Positions 25,401 through 40,900 of a DNA stretch of 64,000 bases are shown in pieces. The number at the start of each line of letters is the position of its first letter. Position 1 is the first letter of the stretch. Source of the stretch: Prochilodus magdalenae (Eukaryota > Chordata > Actinopteri > Characiformes > Prochilodontidae); contig JAMWET010003460.1 in assembly GCA_024036415.1 (NCBI GenBank), forward strand, positions 10,001 through 74,000, in the 5' to 3' direction. The notes under the pieces were generated by a model. It saw nothing but the letters and a program-made list of their open reading frames with translations, did not search any database and was not told the origin of the DNA. A program made the translations under genes and the position numbers.

Positions 25401-28400
25401 AAGTATCACAGCCTTTAACATCAGAAATGGATGGTATATGTGGGAAGAATAAGGTGTAGGGAAAAGTTCTGGTGGAAAGTACATGCTAGTAGGTGATATT
25501 AGTAATAATAATACAAATAATAGGAATTATGAAGTTGAAGCCCTTTTGATATTTGTCAGATGATCCAGGTTCAGTATGCTTAGGTGTCATGAGCATGAGC
25601 TGTTGTTTCTCTACTTTTGTTTTTCCATAACTCTTGTACATGACAATATTAAACAGTCAGATAATAAAGTCTCTGCTGTTTGTGAGGCATTAGCCATGTT
25701 TACATACAGCCTGATAATCCGTTAATAAACTGACTAATAGCAATCCGAATAGGATACGTCCATGCATACACGTCATTAGGAACACATTCGTTCGGTTGAG
25801 GCCATTCCAGTTCCAATCTGACTGAATGAGGTGGGTAATCCTGTAAATAATCTGTTAAATAGAGGAATAATAGCCATATAAACTCCTGTATCTGATTACA
25901 TTCCCAAATGGGAAAAGAACAACAATGGGGTTACACCAATTGTGAGGCAAATTAAAAACAGATGGAGGTTTTCAAATCAACATTTTACAAAGCTACACTG
26001 CAGTGGCACTGGCATTCAGCTTACTGAAACTGTAGCACATGACATCTACACTGTGGACGTCTACAGCCTGGACAAATGTCTCTGAATTGGACTACATGTC
26101 TCCTGGAGTTTTGCTGGATTTTATTACCTGTATTGGACATTAGTCACCTGCCTAACACCAGCGATCGCTTCCCTGCTCCACTCTGCGCTTGCCTGTCTCT
26201 TTATAAATGGCAAACAATTGACCACTTCCGCAAGTTGTAGGTGGTTCATGTCGTTAGGTGGGTACTACTCTTCCTAGACAGGTTCTGAGGTGCTTCAGAG
26301 GTTTGCTGGCTAATATGTTTTTAACGTGGCTGAGTATAAATTGGGGAAGTCATGATGTGTGCTGTAAATATGCGATGTTGAAATTCCACAACGCCCAAAA
26401 TACATTCACAGGGGTCTGTAAGTGTCTGAAATGATTGCTATGGACAAGTATATATCATTCATTTACCACCATCATCTGGAACATACACCCTCAACCCTAC
26501 ACCACTCTCAGACCCAGCACAAGCTGAAATAGTCAGCGCTAGGTCAGTGGTAAATAAGAGCAGTTTCTTCGTTCTCCATGGCCTGGACTTCCTCTTAGTA
26601 GCGTAAACTTGGTTAACTGCCGGTGATTCAATCCCCCTTGTTAAACTTGTCGCCTTGTGACTGTACTTTTTAAACACACCTAGAACCGCTGACCAAGGCG
26701 GAGACCTTGCAACAAAACGTTGAGATCATTTTAAATGCGGTTTACTGGGTGTGGGAGAGTGCAGCTGTGTAAAGTGGAACTGTCATGTCCAGTGCTCCAG
26801 TGCTCGGGTGTACAGACCTCCTAAACCCATTAACCCATTAATTAAGAAATTGTCGCTTTACCTAATAAGTTATGATTTTTGGCAATTTTAATCTCCATGT
26901 CTGTTGTCCCTCCCAACCCATGGTTGTGGAATTTTAACAACTCCTTTACGACTATTGTAATCTGACTCACTCTGTTATTGACCCTAAACATGAGTTTGGT
27001 CATACTTTGGATCTTGTTTTGTCAATTGGTTTCTGTGTGTGAAATTTAGAAATAGAAGATTCATGTTCGTCTGATCACAGACCCTTTTTGTTTGAGGTCT
27101 CTATTTCAACTGCCTTCTGCCTTCATATTGCATATGCTACATCACACCTCATACAGTCCGTCTGCCTATGTACTAGGGATGGGCGGATCAGTACCTCAGA
27201 TCCTGATGTTTGCTAATAAGAATTGATTCTGTCTCAAAAAATATCAATATTATTATTTTATTTATTAACCAGGATGGATGTGTATCCTTTCTCTCAAAGA
27301 AAATGCTGTCTTACATGACTGGAACTACTTTTCCTTCTGGCTTTTCCTCTGTAACAAACAAAATATCTTTTTAAACGTTAATCTAATGAAATGGGATCAT
27401 TGGGATGATGGAAAAGCTACTGAATTTTCAGTTGACAAAAATACTACTGTAAGTGAACACAATTTCAACATTATTGAACACTAAATTAAATTTTGTTTTG
27501 TGCTTTGTTATTAAAAATAAGGAATTTTTTTTTTTACTTAGTGTCAGGAACAATGAAACGAGCTCTGCGCATCAAAGGCAAATCGATAGTTTAACACAAA
27601 AATGATATCCAGGCAAGCATAACAAACCAGGTAACGGAGGGTCAAAGACAGAGAGACAGGCAGAAGTCGAAAACCAGAAAGTCAGACAGACCAGCGAAGG
27701 AATCCAAAGAGGCAAATCCAACAGAGTAGTCAGAATAAACAAAATGGGAGTCGAGAACCAGAGAGGCAAAACAACCAGGAAAACTAAATAAGGGGATAGG
27801 CAACAGAGAGAGAGCAAAAGAGTCAAATACAAACAGGGTCTGAACCAGAGAATACAGCAAGAGAGCAAATGGCAAACCGGTATTTGGCAAAACTTCTCAA
27901 AGCAAAGGTTTATAAGCAGACTGGGTGATGAACAGCAGGTGGGTCAAATTACTACTCAGGCGAGTTAGAACGTGAGTGATTGGCTGAATAGGGACATGTG
28001 AATGTGACGTCATCAGATAGTGCCTTCTGGGAAATGGAGTACGGGAGATCAGCGTTGTCAGGGAGACGCTGAGGGGTAGCAAATACTCGCAATAATAATT
28101 TAAAGTCAGACAATTTTGTTCACAGTTACCATTTGCCATTGTTGAAAATCACTTAATGTAGTGGTATTAGGATTTTAGTATATAAAGTTTCAAAAGTTTT
28201 CAAGTTCAGTAGAGATGGTTGGAAGGCAAAACAGAAAAGTTCCTTATCAAATTTTCTAAAAATGTACACATATCTATCAGCATGTGGTTAAAGCTGCTAG
28301 AGCAAAAATGATGCTCTTTATGCTGACACAATTACCAAGTATTCCTGCAGTTTGCTGTTTCATCCACAACTGAGGAACTTCTGAACTATGTGAAGATATG

Positions 28401-31400
28401 AGGTTTTTCAGTTGCAACATTGACAGTATAAGAGCACACACCTCATCTCTGGCCCATGATGCCTCTGTTTTCCTACATTAGATTAAGCCTGTATCAGTGT
28501 CATACCTAACAGATTTACATTATTTAGCAAATGAGGCCAACCACTTGCTCCGTGGATCCAACACTGTTTCTTAAGGATTTGCTTCCATCGCTTGATCTGT
28601 TGATCTATGAGTATTTTGTTCATAATAAATTGGAGTCTCATCGATGGTGTCGTTTTCTTTCAGTTTGAACATGTGGTTGTTTAGCCTCTTTAAAAAAAGC
28701 CTGGCTATCAGTGCTTCACCACTTTAATTTCTAAGCTACCTTTCTTGTCAAAGTTTTAACTGATAAATCAAGTTGTAAAAACGGAACCGTAGTAGCAAGA
28801 CTACTGTTATAGTGTTACACCCATCTTGTTGGATCGCCTGAAGTGTGGTGTCAGTACTGGGCTGAAATGGTTTGGGGCTTTTTTCCTCTTCCTCAACACC
28901 TAATACTTGTGGTGTACCTCAGGACTCTATCTTGGGAACTTCTCATTATACATTCTCTGCATTGAGTCCGTTATTCAACAGTACAAAATCACTGCTATGC
29001 AGATGACACATAGCTTCACGTCCCGTCTCATATTTAACACAAAGCATCTTGTGCATTTCTCCATGTTTTTATTTTCTATTGTATTGATTATTGCAACTTG
29101 CTTGGGAAACTGCGAGCCGAGCTTGTCACGTTTACATCTAGTCCAAATTGCAACCATGAGGCTGCTGACTGGCACTAAGAGGAGGGAAAAGAATTACCTC
29201 GTACTTGTGTTACTGCATTGGATACCAGTAAAAAAAGTTGAATTTAAAGAGTTATTATTTGTCTTTAGGCTTTGGTGCCATTTCTTGTTTCCGGAAAGAG
29301 AGCTGTGCCGAAGTGGTTTGCTTTTTATCTGGAAAATCGAACTGCGAATCGTTTAGGTCTGTCTTGGGACTTATTCTCTTGTCTCTATACATGCTCTCCC
29401 TGGAGTCCATCTCTGACCTCCTTTTCTCCCATTTCATATCATGAGCCCTGTGGTTGCCCAACCACTTGCTTGGTTGGTTTAAAGTTGTCTGGGCCTTTTC
29501 TGTGGAATACTCTGTAAAGGCCTTGTAGTTTTTAAAAACTACCCAACCCAAAAAAAATAGACAACACCACCTGTTGCTGGTCCTCTAGGGTCCAGTTAGC
29601 AACCTCAGAGGCACACTGGTCGATCCTTTTTCCCTATTTCCCATGGAAGTTACATAACCCGGCACTGATCTCTGGGATTTGCACAGGGGGCCTCCTGTAT
29701 TGAACGTGGACATGATTTCTGCCAGAGTTGCTTATCTGTTCTAGCCAGATGCTGCAAGTCTCAATCTTTCTATGTGGTGATGCTTTCTATAACATATTCC
29801 TGCTACACACATGACGACACTGTGGACTGAGGAATGTTAAATGCCTGAACAGCTTCAGAAATTGAATGAACCATCCATCTGACATCCACTATCATGCCTA
29901 GTTCAAACCCAACATGCCGCCTTTCCATGAGCATGCTGGCCAGTATTTAACCTCATTTACATGTATACAGGTGTGGGCGTAAAAAAACTGCTTATGGAAC
30001 TTTTCAATGCGAAGAAACGTGTGAATTCCTCATAAATAAATCTGACTTCAGACGTATCATATTACCCCCATAACCATGCCCATGAGCTAAACCCACTAAG
30101 AAACCATTCTCATTTATTCACACCTTTTCTGTTAAATGCTTATCTTTCCTCATTTTCTTCCAATTCCCAAGGTAGCAGGCCTCTCCTCTGTCATTAGACA
30201 TCCTCTAATGTCTCATCTTTTCAAAAGACCGGCCACACAGGACGTAAACCCGACCTGATTCCACCTTGAGAGCACAATTACGTGATATGTTGCATGGTGA
30301 CAGGGCAGAGAGACTCCCTGCTGTCCCTTCTCTCTCGGTGAAAAAGCTTACCACCAGTGATGGCTGGAACCGTCACGCGGGCCTCAGTGTGGTGTTCTTG
30401 TTGTTGTTTGTGCACATTTGCCGTGTCTTACTTAATGAGGGCACTGTGGTTAGGCGGCCTCAGGGGCGCACACGCAGGCACCAGTCCCCAATGTCCCCAC
30501 TAGAATAACCACACTTACACAGAGGTAGGTACACACATACATCTACAGACATATCTACCACTACTGAACACATAGAGTACTGTACAAGTCAAGAGACCAT
30601 CCATGTATTTAAATTCAGTCAAAACAGATCTATTTGAAGTTAAAGATGTTTTTGAGGAGATCAGATATAAGACAGTCCACATATTGTCACTGTCCATAAG
30701 AAAACTACGTATCTCCATGTTTGTCTATTTTGGTTTTTATCCGCCATTTGAAACAGCAGCTGCTGTTTTTATTGTGTGAAAATTTCAGGATAAATCAGCC
30801 AACAGAAACGGTTCAAAATCGCTAGGTAAAAAGTCTGGTTCCATCGACATACAATCAAATTAAAGTAGGTTTTGCCCTCTACTGTAAAGTTGTCATTTTG
30901 GAGGTAGGCCAGAGTCAACATATAAAGAAGGCATCCTAAGGCACATTTCAATGTATTTTTTTTCCTGGCACTATAAATAATTGAAGTTTATAACTAGAAA
31001 TTATATAAAGAAAGAGTGACCTCTGACTTTTGGACAGTACTGTATAATTACACATTTTGCAATGGCCATTTGGAAGTGTTTTCAATCATATAAATAAACA
31101 GTTTGGTTGTTGGTGCATGCATAAAATGATTCTATTCATGGATTCCTATGCAACTTCAGAAAGTTACAAAATGTAATTTCTAATATTAGATCTGTTCTGA
31201 AAGATGAATAGAGCTGTAGATGCTTTTAAAACAGATACTGAGAATAAATATGTGGAGTATCATTTCAAAATACGATTAAAATATCTGTCTCGCCGTATAT
31301 TATTTGTCATTCAGTTACTTTTTTGACATTCTCCAAGTAGAAGTATCGAGAAAACCTAAAAAAAACATTCTGATGGCAATTTTTGTTATTAATGTAAATT

Positions 31401-31911
31401 TTGGTGTCACTTAAAAAATAGTATGTCCCTTTTTGTCTTTATTATTATTGTTTATTTATTGATTTTTACTTTTTATCATAATTTAAAACCCATATACTAC
31501 TTGCATTGTGTCAACAGAAATGGTCTAAAATGCAAAAAAAATACTATTGAAAATAACAAATTTTACATCGACCTCTACTACACATTAAAGTTTCTTCTTG
31601 TTCCGTCAGCAACAATATAAGACAAATGACTAATATAACAAGTGACTCCAATCTTCAGAATGGTAGCGTGTGCACACTGTGAGGTAGCCTTTCGGAATAA
31701 TTAAAGTTTCAACATAAAATAATGACTTGACTAGTACAATGACACCGATCAACCCTCCCCCGCCCAGTAACTAAAGACCAGTCTCTCAGTAACTGTAGAA
31801 TGTCTGTCATTAGGTTCTCCACCAGCCACACAATGTGTGTTACGTGTGTACGCTCGTGTGTGTATTCTTCATTTCATGCTAGGATTGACTTCTCAGAATT
31901 TCTCAGGTTGG

Positions 31912-31953
<42 letters not shown>

Positions 31954-34900
31954 CACATGCTTGTTTCTGTGAATTGTGGGGCCATGACATAGACTTGTAT
32001 TCATTTCCCGATGACGTACCCAAACTTTAACCAGAACTACCACTAGTCATGTCAGTTCCATAAAGTGAACACTGTCTCCACTTGGTCCAGTGAGAGCAAC
32101 CATGTCTGGATGTTTCAACTCGAGTGTGGTCCTCTTGTTTCTAAAGCAGCTATGCTATGTCTTGTTTTAAGGGGACCTGGATAGTTCTCCCTTTTATTAA
32201 TTGGTGGATTGTTGCTTTGTCAAGAGCTCTTTCCCATGAACTCTGTCTGGTATAGTTTGCTGGAGGCGTTAACCATTAACCAGTGCTAATGTTACTGATG
32301 TTACTGATATTGCGGGCTTCATCAGCGTGCTTGTAAACGATACTTGTTTCAATTCGCGGCATGGCAGTTGCTGGAAAGAACTTTTAGCAAGAGAGCCAGT
32401 CAATTCAACTTGCTAAACACAAGTGGCAACAACAGCACAGATGAGTTTCAGGCTGGGATTGTGGATTGTGATGTTGACAGTGGATCATTATTAATCATTA
32501 TTAGCTTAATAATCTTTGACGTAAGTAGTAAGTGATTGATTCAATAACATTACATGCTTAAATTGGAATGATAAGAATATTATATTCTTAGTAATTGTCC
32601 ATTTTTAAACATGTCAGTATGATATATAGTGTATTGCACCCTGTAATTAAAGAGATTATAAATAAAGACATTATTTAACAATACAGTTTGATTTGGAGCA
32701 AGTGTATGATGATTTAGATACAACTTCAATCAAATTCATTCATTGCATATTAGGTTTATTAGCAAAATGTGCAAACATTTAGCTATTTTCCAATAAACCA
32801 ATCAAACAAGAACAATTTAAATAGCTCAACACAATAACTAATAGAACAAGCATTTTTCCATATTCAGTACATAATGCCACTCATTAAGACTAATGCAGTC
32901 TCGGGATTATTCAACCTCTTCATAACAAGGGTCCTTAGTATTTTAGTAGAGCACCCTTTTGCTATTATGACCTGCTGCAAAGGTGATGGATCACCAGACA
33001 ATAGCTTCTGGCGACGTTCCTAAAGTTAGCACATTCCTCATGGGCAATGACCTCCAGTTCTTGGCTTTGCATACCGCAACCGCCTTCTTCAAATCCAAAC
33101 CCAGATTTTCTATGAGGTTTAGGTCAGACGACTATGACGCCCACTCCAGAATCTTCCAGCACTTTTTCTGAAACCAATCCTTGGTGGACTTTGAGGTATG
33201 CTTAGGATCATTGTCTTGTTGTGAGGTCAAATGAGGCTTCAGCTTCCTCACAGAAGGCATGATGTTTTCTCCTAGGGTTTCTTCATACTTGATTGAATCC
33301 ATCTTGGCCTTCACACACTGCAGGTGTTTTCTCAGAATATGCTTCATTCTTCCTCCTCCAGACATCCTGCTGATCCACAGGCCCAAAAAGTTCCGGTTTT
33401 GTTTTGCCACTCCTGTGGCAAATTGGAGCAGACTTGTCTTGTGCTTTTGGGGCAGTAGAGGTTTATGTCTTTGGGCATGGGGAGCGTTTAGAATCCACTT
33501 TACTGCGCATACTGAAACCTCAGTTGCTGCTGCCACCAAATCAAGGTTTTGGCAGCCAGTGATAGCTTCTTTTTCCTGCCATGTCCAGGTAGTGTAGCCA
33601 GTGTCTCTTTAACTTTGAACTTGCAAACTATGCTTCCAGCTGTATCTCTTGAAACGTTAAGTGCCGTTGCTATCTTTTTGTATCCTATTCCTTGTTTGTG
33701 CAAGGCAGTGATGTCTTTTCTTAGCTTTTTGGACAGCTGTGTTGACTTAATATTAAGTCAAACACCACAGTCAACAAACCCCCAGTCAGTGCAGGTATTT
33801 GATGTGTGTCTAAAGCATCTAATGAAGCCCCTAATAAGTTGCACGAAGTATGTTCCTTGTATGTTCCTGATTTGCAAATGTGTGCTCTTGTTAAGGATTA
33901 TTTTTAGGCAGTAGTCACTAAAAGTGTGCCTTCAACTTAAGACACAAACATAGGATGTGAAACATGCCTTGATTACATTTGAGTTGAAAGGAAAGTTTTT
34001 AGGGAACTGTTGCTTTAGCCTCTTTACAGCATCAGTAAAGATCTCACCTGGTCTCACAATACAACACAAATGGTCAAAAACACAACAATGACTGCCTTTC
34101 CTGTGAAGGTGTATAATTGAAAGTATTCTCACCAGCTTCATCTTAGTCTGGTTTGGAAACTGCTCCACCCAGGACCTCAAGTGTCTGCAGCAGGTGGTCA
34201 AGACAGTAGAGGACATTTACCCTTCCAAGATCATCAAGGACAAAACTTCTCCCACCACGCAGACAATGAAATCAAAGACCACCAGATAATGAAAGAGTTT
34301 CTACCCCCAGGCCATCAGAGCTCTGAACACCTCACTTTCTTTAATGACCTTTGTACCGCATTTGTACTTGAGTCTCTGTGCTAACTTTAATGGACAGCAT
34401 AATCAGATTGATTTTGAGACATTCAGTGGGTCTATGAGGTTGATTAGGGGGTTCCAAGACCTCCTTTAATTCGCATCTGAGTCATAACGTTTCATATGTA
34501 AGGAGAGAGCACTGTTCTAGTGAGTCTATAATATTATATTTTTTATTATAGCTGAATATTTTTAATATTAATCTCTTAATCGGTTTTCCATTCATAAGTG
34601 TTTTGAGGCCACAGTTTGCCATTAGGAGCTGTGTGCCTTCTCCATTTAGGGCAGGCGGGTGTCTGTGCAGCAGCTGCATTGAATGAATCTTTCCGTTTTT
34701 AGTCGGGGCCAATTATTGAAGCAGCTGAATTGTTCCTTTGCCCTGAGCCGTACTCAATGAAATCTTTGTGCTGATGTAAATGTATGCATGCTGACCAGTC
34801 GCCCGCCCTTGCTAGTATCTGTCTTGCTCTTGTTCTTTTTCTGCATGTTTCTTTCTTCATGCATAATTCTTCACTTGCTGTGTTGCGGCATATAGGCAGT

Positions 34901-37900
34901 GTGGGGAGCAATATGAGGAAATAATTGGCAGGTCAGCTAACCTCAAGGTTGTTACTGCAGGCTGAACATGTTTGTCTGACAGAAAAAGTAGACAAGTGTG
35001 AACACTGCCACACATATTAGATAAATCATCTGCTGGTAAAAAGAAAAAAAAAGAAAGATAAAAATCACATGACCACAGATCTGTCCAATCTGTCTTCCTA
35101 ATCACATGACCAATCTGGCTTTCCTGCAGGTTTTCTGGAGTTCCCCCCAAAAATCTTGGCAACAACACTAAACTAGTGGACTGGATGCCACAGAATGACC
35201 TATTAGGTGAGTACAGCATCTCACTGCTCTCCATCAACAACACTCCCACACACGAACACTAACAAGCATTGCTTTTATACATGGCCAGAAACCGGGCCAT
35301 ACCTATGTCTACAGATTTCTCTGTGTCATATGTGTAATGTGTTCAGTACCCATTATATACACTGTATCCCTCCATCATTTTAATATGTCCTGTTTCTATT
35401 ATACACTCATCAAAAAGAATAGTTGCACAAATTGTTGTGCAATAGTCAAGAAATAGTCAACCGGCAGGAACACTGGACACTGAGTGAGCAGAAATGCCCT
35501 CCATGAGTCATCCTGTTAGTGTCAGCACCGTTGACATATCGCTACACGACGCAGGACTACATGCACACAGGTTGTTGCGACAACTGTCCATAACACCACG
35601 TCAGCGCCACCAAAGACTGCAATGATGCTGTGCTAGACTGTGGAATGACTCAGAATGGCAGCGGGTCATCTTCAGTGACGAGTCCCGCTTTTGTCTTGGT
35701 GGAGACGACCAACGAAACCGTGTGTGGAGGCACCGTGGTCAGCACCAAGATGAACGGTGTGTTGTCACACATCCAGAAGGCCTGGTGTCACTCCACCTCC
35801 ACCTTTAGCACACGATCTGCAGGAACCGTGTGAGAATATTTAAGCTGCATGGGATGGATTACCACAGGACACCATTAGGAACCTCTACAGCTCCATGCTG
35901 AAAGGTCTGGTAGTAATTTTAGTATTCCTGGTAACCAGTATTTCAGTAATTTTACCATTATGTTGTATAACTGTAGAAAACTGTATAGTATTTTATTCTA
36001 AGTATATTACATAGAGGATATATATGGAATACTAAGACATTTAATCCTGAGCCTTATTCTAATTTAACCTCTAATTTAACCTCATGATTTTTTTTTTTAA
36101 ACATTAGGACAAACACATGCATGCGTATACACACAGACTTGCCTCATTAGCTTGTTGACTCCTTTCTCCACTGTATTCTCTCACTTTACACAAACTTGGA
36201 TGGTGATTCTAGCATCCTGTACTGTGTGTGAATCTCAACACTTCCTCTCTAGCCTCCTCTTCTGCTTCTTTCCCTACAATGTCTCTGTTGTACTAGAAGA
36301 CACAAAGCTGTCTCCTCTATTTGGTGTGTGTGTATGTGTGTGTGGAGTGTGTGTGAAGGAGACAAAGAGACTGTGGATGTCTGTTCCTTCTTTCTTTCTT
36401 CCTTTTCTGGTCATATTTTCGCTCTCTCCCTTTTCCTTCTATTTATCCACTCTTCCACAAAGCCATTACAGTTCTCATTCCACCTTCTCATTGCTGTCAG
36501 ACCAACACTTGTATGAAAACATTTTGTTTGAAGTGATTTTTGACCTTTTTAGTTTTTTGATTCGCCATGAAGCAGTTTTTTACTTTAAATGGCGGAAAAA
36601 AAGAAAAATAGAGAAATGCCCAAACCCAGTCCAAAAACAAGGAAAAGCACTTCTATGACAATGCTAATTTCAGCTAGCACGTCTCTGGGGTGCTAGTAGT
36701 ACGTTAGCACTAAGTTCATGTACATTAATAATTACTGGCCATTTTACATTAAATACAGACATTTAAAACTATGGAAAAGACAATCCATTGATTCATTTAA
36801 AGCTAGTTAAAGAGTAAGTTCTATATCAATGAAAGTAGGGATCCATATCAATGAAAAATAATACATTTCAAAACATACCATCAATTAGTCTGTAAATAGC
36901 TCCATATATGTAAACTAAGTGAAAACAGCCTGTTTCGAATTCATAGTTTTTGTGAAATCACAAGAACCAACTCCACATCTACCTACATCCCCCTATTCAG
37001 CCTACCACAGTTTTACACTGTCCACTTATATTGAAGTTCTAACGATTGTTTAACCCCTACAACCCTAAGTATACACTCTAGGCAGAGTCACTAAGGAGTA
37101 AACTTACAAACACAATATCCGAGTGTATCTTTTCGGTAAATTTGCTCTTTCCTGACCTATGAAGCATCAGACAGAGCCATGCAAACTGTCCACAAAGTGT
37201 GAACTTTAGCCAATCTGAAGAGGACTCATTTATCTTAGATCAGTCTTAAAGGCACAGTAACCAAAACAGCAGCCAGTGACATATCTAGAACTTCTAGAAG
37301 GTTTTGGGTGATCTTTTTTCCTTACAAATTTAGGATTCCACACATTGGAAATCAAAACATAACTGGTTGGGTCCTCTGTCCATTCCTATCTCTGCTAGTG
37401 GTTAATTTGACTTAAACGGTCTTCATTCTCAATAACACAGTATATCACTGATTTTTTATTAACGTTATAAATGCAAAGATTGTTGGCAGGCAGTGGGTCA
37501 GTGGGGTTGTGCTTAAACCCCAACCACTAGATAGCAGTGCTGTAATCTGTTTTCAGCCATTAGACTCCTGTATTCCAATGTAAACAAGTAGCAATATATG
37601 CTAACATTAGCTTTAGCATTTACTCACTAGTTAGCATGTTTATACTATGACAGTTTTGCTAAAATTAGTTTTATAGTATATCACCTTGTTTACAGTGTCA
37701 CATGATATTGTAATATATTGAACTGTGACCCCTGTAACCCCCTGGCCTATTTCCTAAGAGGAAACACATAAATGTAGAATGATTAATGATCAATCTGTAT
37801 ACTTTCTTTCATTATATGAATAGCTTCATTTATTAAGATACTCCTCCGGATCTGTGAATGGTCAGGATGACCACAGCACTCAGTGAACACTCTGTTGCCA

Positions 37901-40900
37901 GTATTGTAAAGGACAGTGCTGCGATAACGATTAACAAACGATATATTGTGCGGCAGTATTGAGAGCAACGCTAAATAGCTCAGGGCTAATTAGTGTCTGG
38001 TGCATTTCCTGTCTCTGGCTGTCTATGTCACATACGTCATTCTGTCACTCACACACACTGACCCCGAGTGCTGGAGCAGTTCCTAAAGTCTCAGCAGGGA
38101 ACTCAAAGATCCTTCAGTTTCTGCACAGTTCAACTTTTGACATGTACATCATAAGCAATTCAGAGTGGTATTATGTGTAACAGTGCTGTAAAGAGAATAA
38201 AAGTAGGATTTATTTACAGTGATGCTTATAGAATGAAATTCACATGTTTTATGGCTATTATTGATTATTGTAGAACTGTGGTGCATATACATTACAGTTA
38301 CTCTTGTCTGTAATCATGTGATTCCTGAATGCATTGCGTCAGTTTAATATGTCAATAACACAATATTACAAATCCAGAACTTTCTGTGAAATCACACATT
38401 GATCATATGAGCTAACAAATCCTTTATAAGCTCTTACTGATCTTGAATGAGCTAACACATATATGAAATGTGTCTTTTTTAAATGAGCAGCCATTTTTAA
38501 TTTAGAATAGCTGCACCCAGAAGGAGGTGTGGGACTGCAGTGCTGTTGGGAAGGAAGATAAAGGTGACCAGGAGCAATAAATGATGATACATGTAGACTA
38601 ATATGATCAATATTTATTGAGCTACACATACAGAAGTATGTCTCTCAGTATGGGGTCAGGCCGCCATGTTGGCTACCCCAACATGCCAGACGTCTCGGCA
38701 TGGAGTTGTAGAGGTTCCTAATGATGTCCTATGGTCATCCATGACATGCAACTTGAATATCCTCATGCAAATGGTGCGGTAGGGGTGGAGGTGGAGTAAC
38801 ACCAGGCCTTCTGGACATGTGATGAGTGACTTCATCTGGTTTCACTGGTGGTGAAATGGCATCACTGTTCACTGCAAATGTGGCTGTTGGGTCAGTCTGG
38901 TACAGAGATAAGGCCCGTCCTTGCTTACGTCACATGCACTCCACAATGTCAAACCTACCCACCAAGTTTCGTTCCTGATGGTTGATTATTTCTGGCTGCA
39001 ACTATTTGTTTTACTATTACTTTGATGATAAGGGTAACTGACACCCTTCTTTGGTAACACCACTGACAGCTTTTAGAGTAATTACCACCACTGAGAGCAA
39101 TTATGGCTGTGTAACTAAAGTTTCTAGATTGGCTCATTGCCAATTCATTCAGACCATCTTGATTGACTTTGTTTACATACTAACCATTTAATTCTGCAAA
39201 CACATAATGCAGACATTCAGACAGAAATTAAATTAAATACATTTAAATTAATTAAATTGAATTAAATTGTATTAAAATACATGTACATTTGTACTATTTT
39301 TAGTTTAAAATATTCCAAAGCCAACTAAAATTATTAACAGATTTAAATGCATATTGCATATTGTGTTACAGAGATACCTACTCAAGTAAGTATGCTAACC
39401 AACAAGTCCCGCCTGTCCTCTCTCATAATACTACTTCGTGATAGTGAGTCACTGTAGCGTTGAGTCTGCCATCAGTTCAACTATAGAGGGTAAAGACGTA
39501 ACACTGTCGGTGGCAGAATTTTGAAAACAGTGGTATATCTGGTTAGCTGACGTCCGTCTGCCACTGAAGTCATCCAAGGACCAGCTACCGCTGATTGTTT
39601 AGTCCCATCTCTGTCTTTACACTGAATCTAAAGCCCCTCCAAAACTATATACTAGCATCCTCATGCTAGTCACAAACATAGCAGAAGGCTCAAGGCAAAG
39701 GCGGATAGCATGAGCTGCTAAGCAGGGTTAGGGCTGAGGAAATAAGGTGGAGCTTGGCAGATTTAGATGTTGATTGGTCATAATAAACGGGTAGCTCAGA
39801 AGTGTGTAAGCTGGTGGAAAGTACAGACTGCACAGAGAGAGACATCACTAGAGCACTGATTAGATCATTATTGGTTAATCATCAGCTCGAACAAATAAAC
39901 ACACCCATATGCCCTCCCAGGATTTTCTCACACAAGACAAATGACAGGTCAAAGATAAACAGATGTACGACAGTCCATCAGCGTAGTACATGGACAGACG
40001 GACTACAGGGTACACCCTTTTATAACGTGAATAAGGTGTATCGCATGTACGTGTATATTAGAGCCAGACGCTGAGTTTAAATATGGTTATCAGTATCCTT
40101 AAAAATCCCCTTAATGACACTTACAGTACTGATACAGTGAATAACTGCCTCCCTAAAAAAATCTAATATACTACAGAAGTATATTTGAATTTTTTCATTA
40201 TAATTTGAACACTATAATGCTGTTTAACCTCTGGGAGGCAGTGCATGTCCTTTCCGATCTCAATCGCTGCCAATTAGACCAACCATTGGCTCATGAGTGG
40301 CTGAATGCTTTTGTATTCCTAGCCCACGTTGAAAACATCTGCATGAATTAGGTCCGTGTAACTTATACATACATATTTACAGCAGTGCTCATCTCCACAC
40401 AACCTTAACAAGCAAGGGCTAGCAAGATTAGTGTAAGCTTTTAAGCTTTAAAAATGTTTCAGGTCCCCCTACTTATCTCTGCCCACCCCATGGGCTGCCC
40501 CACACACCATAATCAAGTAGTAAACCTAGTCCTTTAATGGGGCGACTGAGCCTGTATTCCTTAGCTAGCACTTAGGCTCAAACAATAAACCTTTAGCCGT
40601 GCACTAAAAACGAGCTTTTAAAATTCATTCAAGACCCTCCCACAGCCCAAGAGAAATCCACAGTCGACATAAAGACTGCTGCCTCACTTTTTTCTCTGTG
40701 GGAGTTGACAGGGCCGGATCATAAAGGTAGCACCCCCTGCTGGACCCCTTCCTGAGTACCACTTTTTGGGTGGTTTTTGAATTTGTTTTAAAAATGGTGC
40801 GGCTAACAGCAGGATTGGATGGATCACCGCATATGCACACTCATACACACTTTGGCAACAGCTTTTGGTCGTCCTCTTCTCTGTAGGGGTATCAGGTCTC

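Larger units (their letters stand above)
24733..35129 (+). other. ugt8: ugt8 intron 3 (10.4 kb)
   Basis: GT at 24733, AG at 35128-35129. It is the most transposon-rich intron: LINE remains at 26.84-27.14 and 28.65-29.56 kb, a MITE at 30.57-31.05 kb, a CA tract, a Tc1 transposase relic and a LINE 3' fragment. Parts of 24.75-26.8, 31.05-31.9, 31.95-32.75 and 34.4-35.1 kb show no recognisable feature. Confidence 0.9.

Noticed and set aside
33132..33703. Active Tc1 transposase
   Set aside because: DNA-binding and DDE blocks are in different frames with stops between; clear pseudogene.
36152..36658. 168-codon open frame in intron 4
   Set aside because: Low-complexity, pyrimidine-rich T/C sequence; no domain, and frame use is not exon-like.
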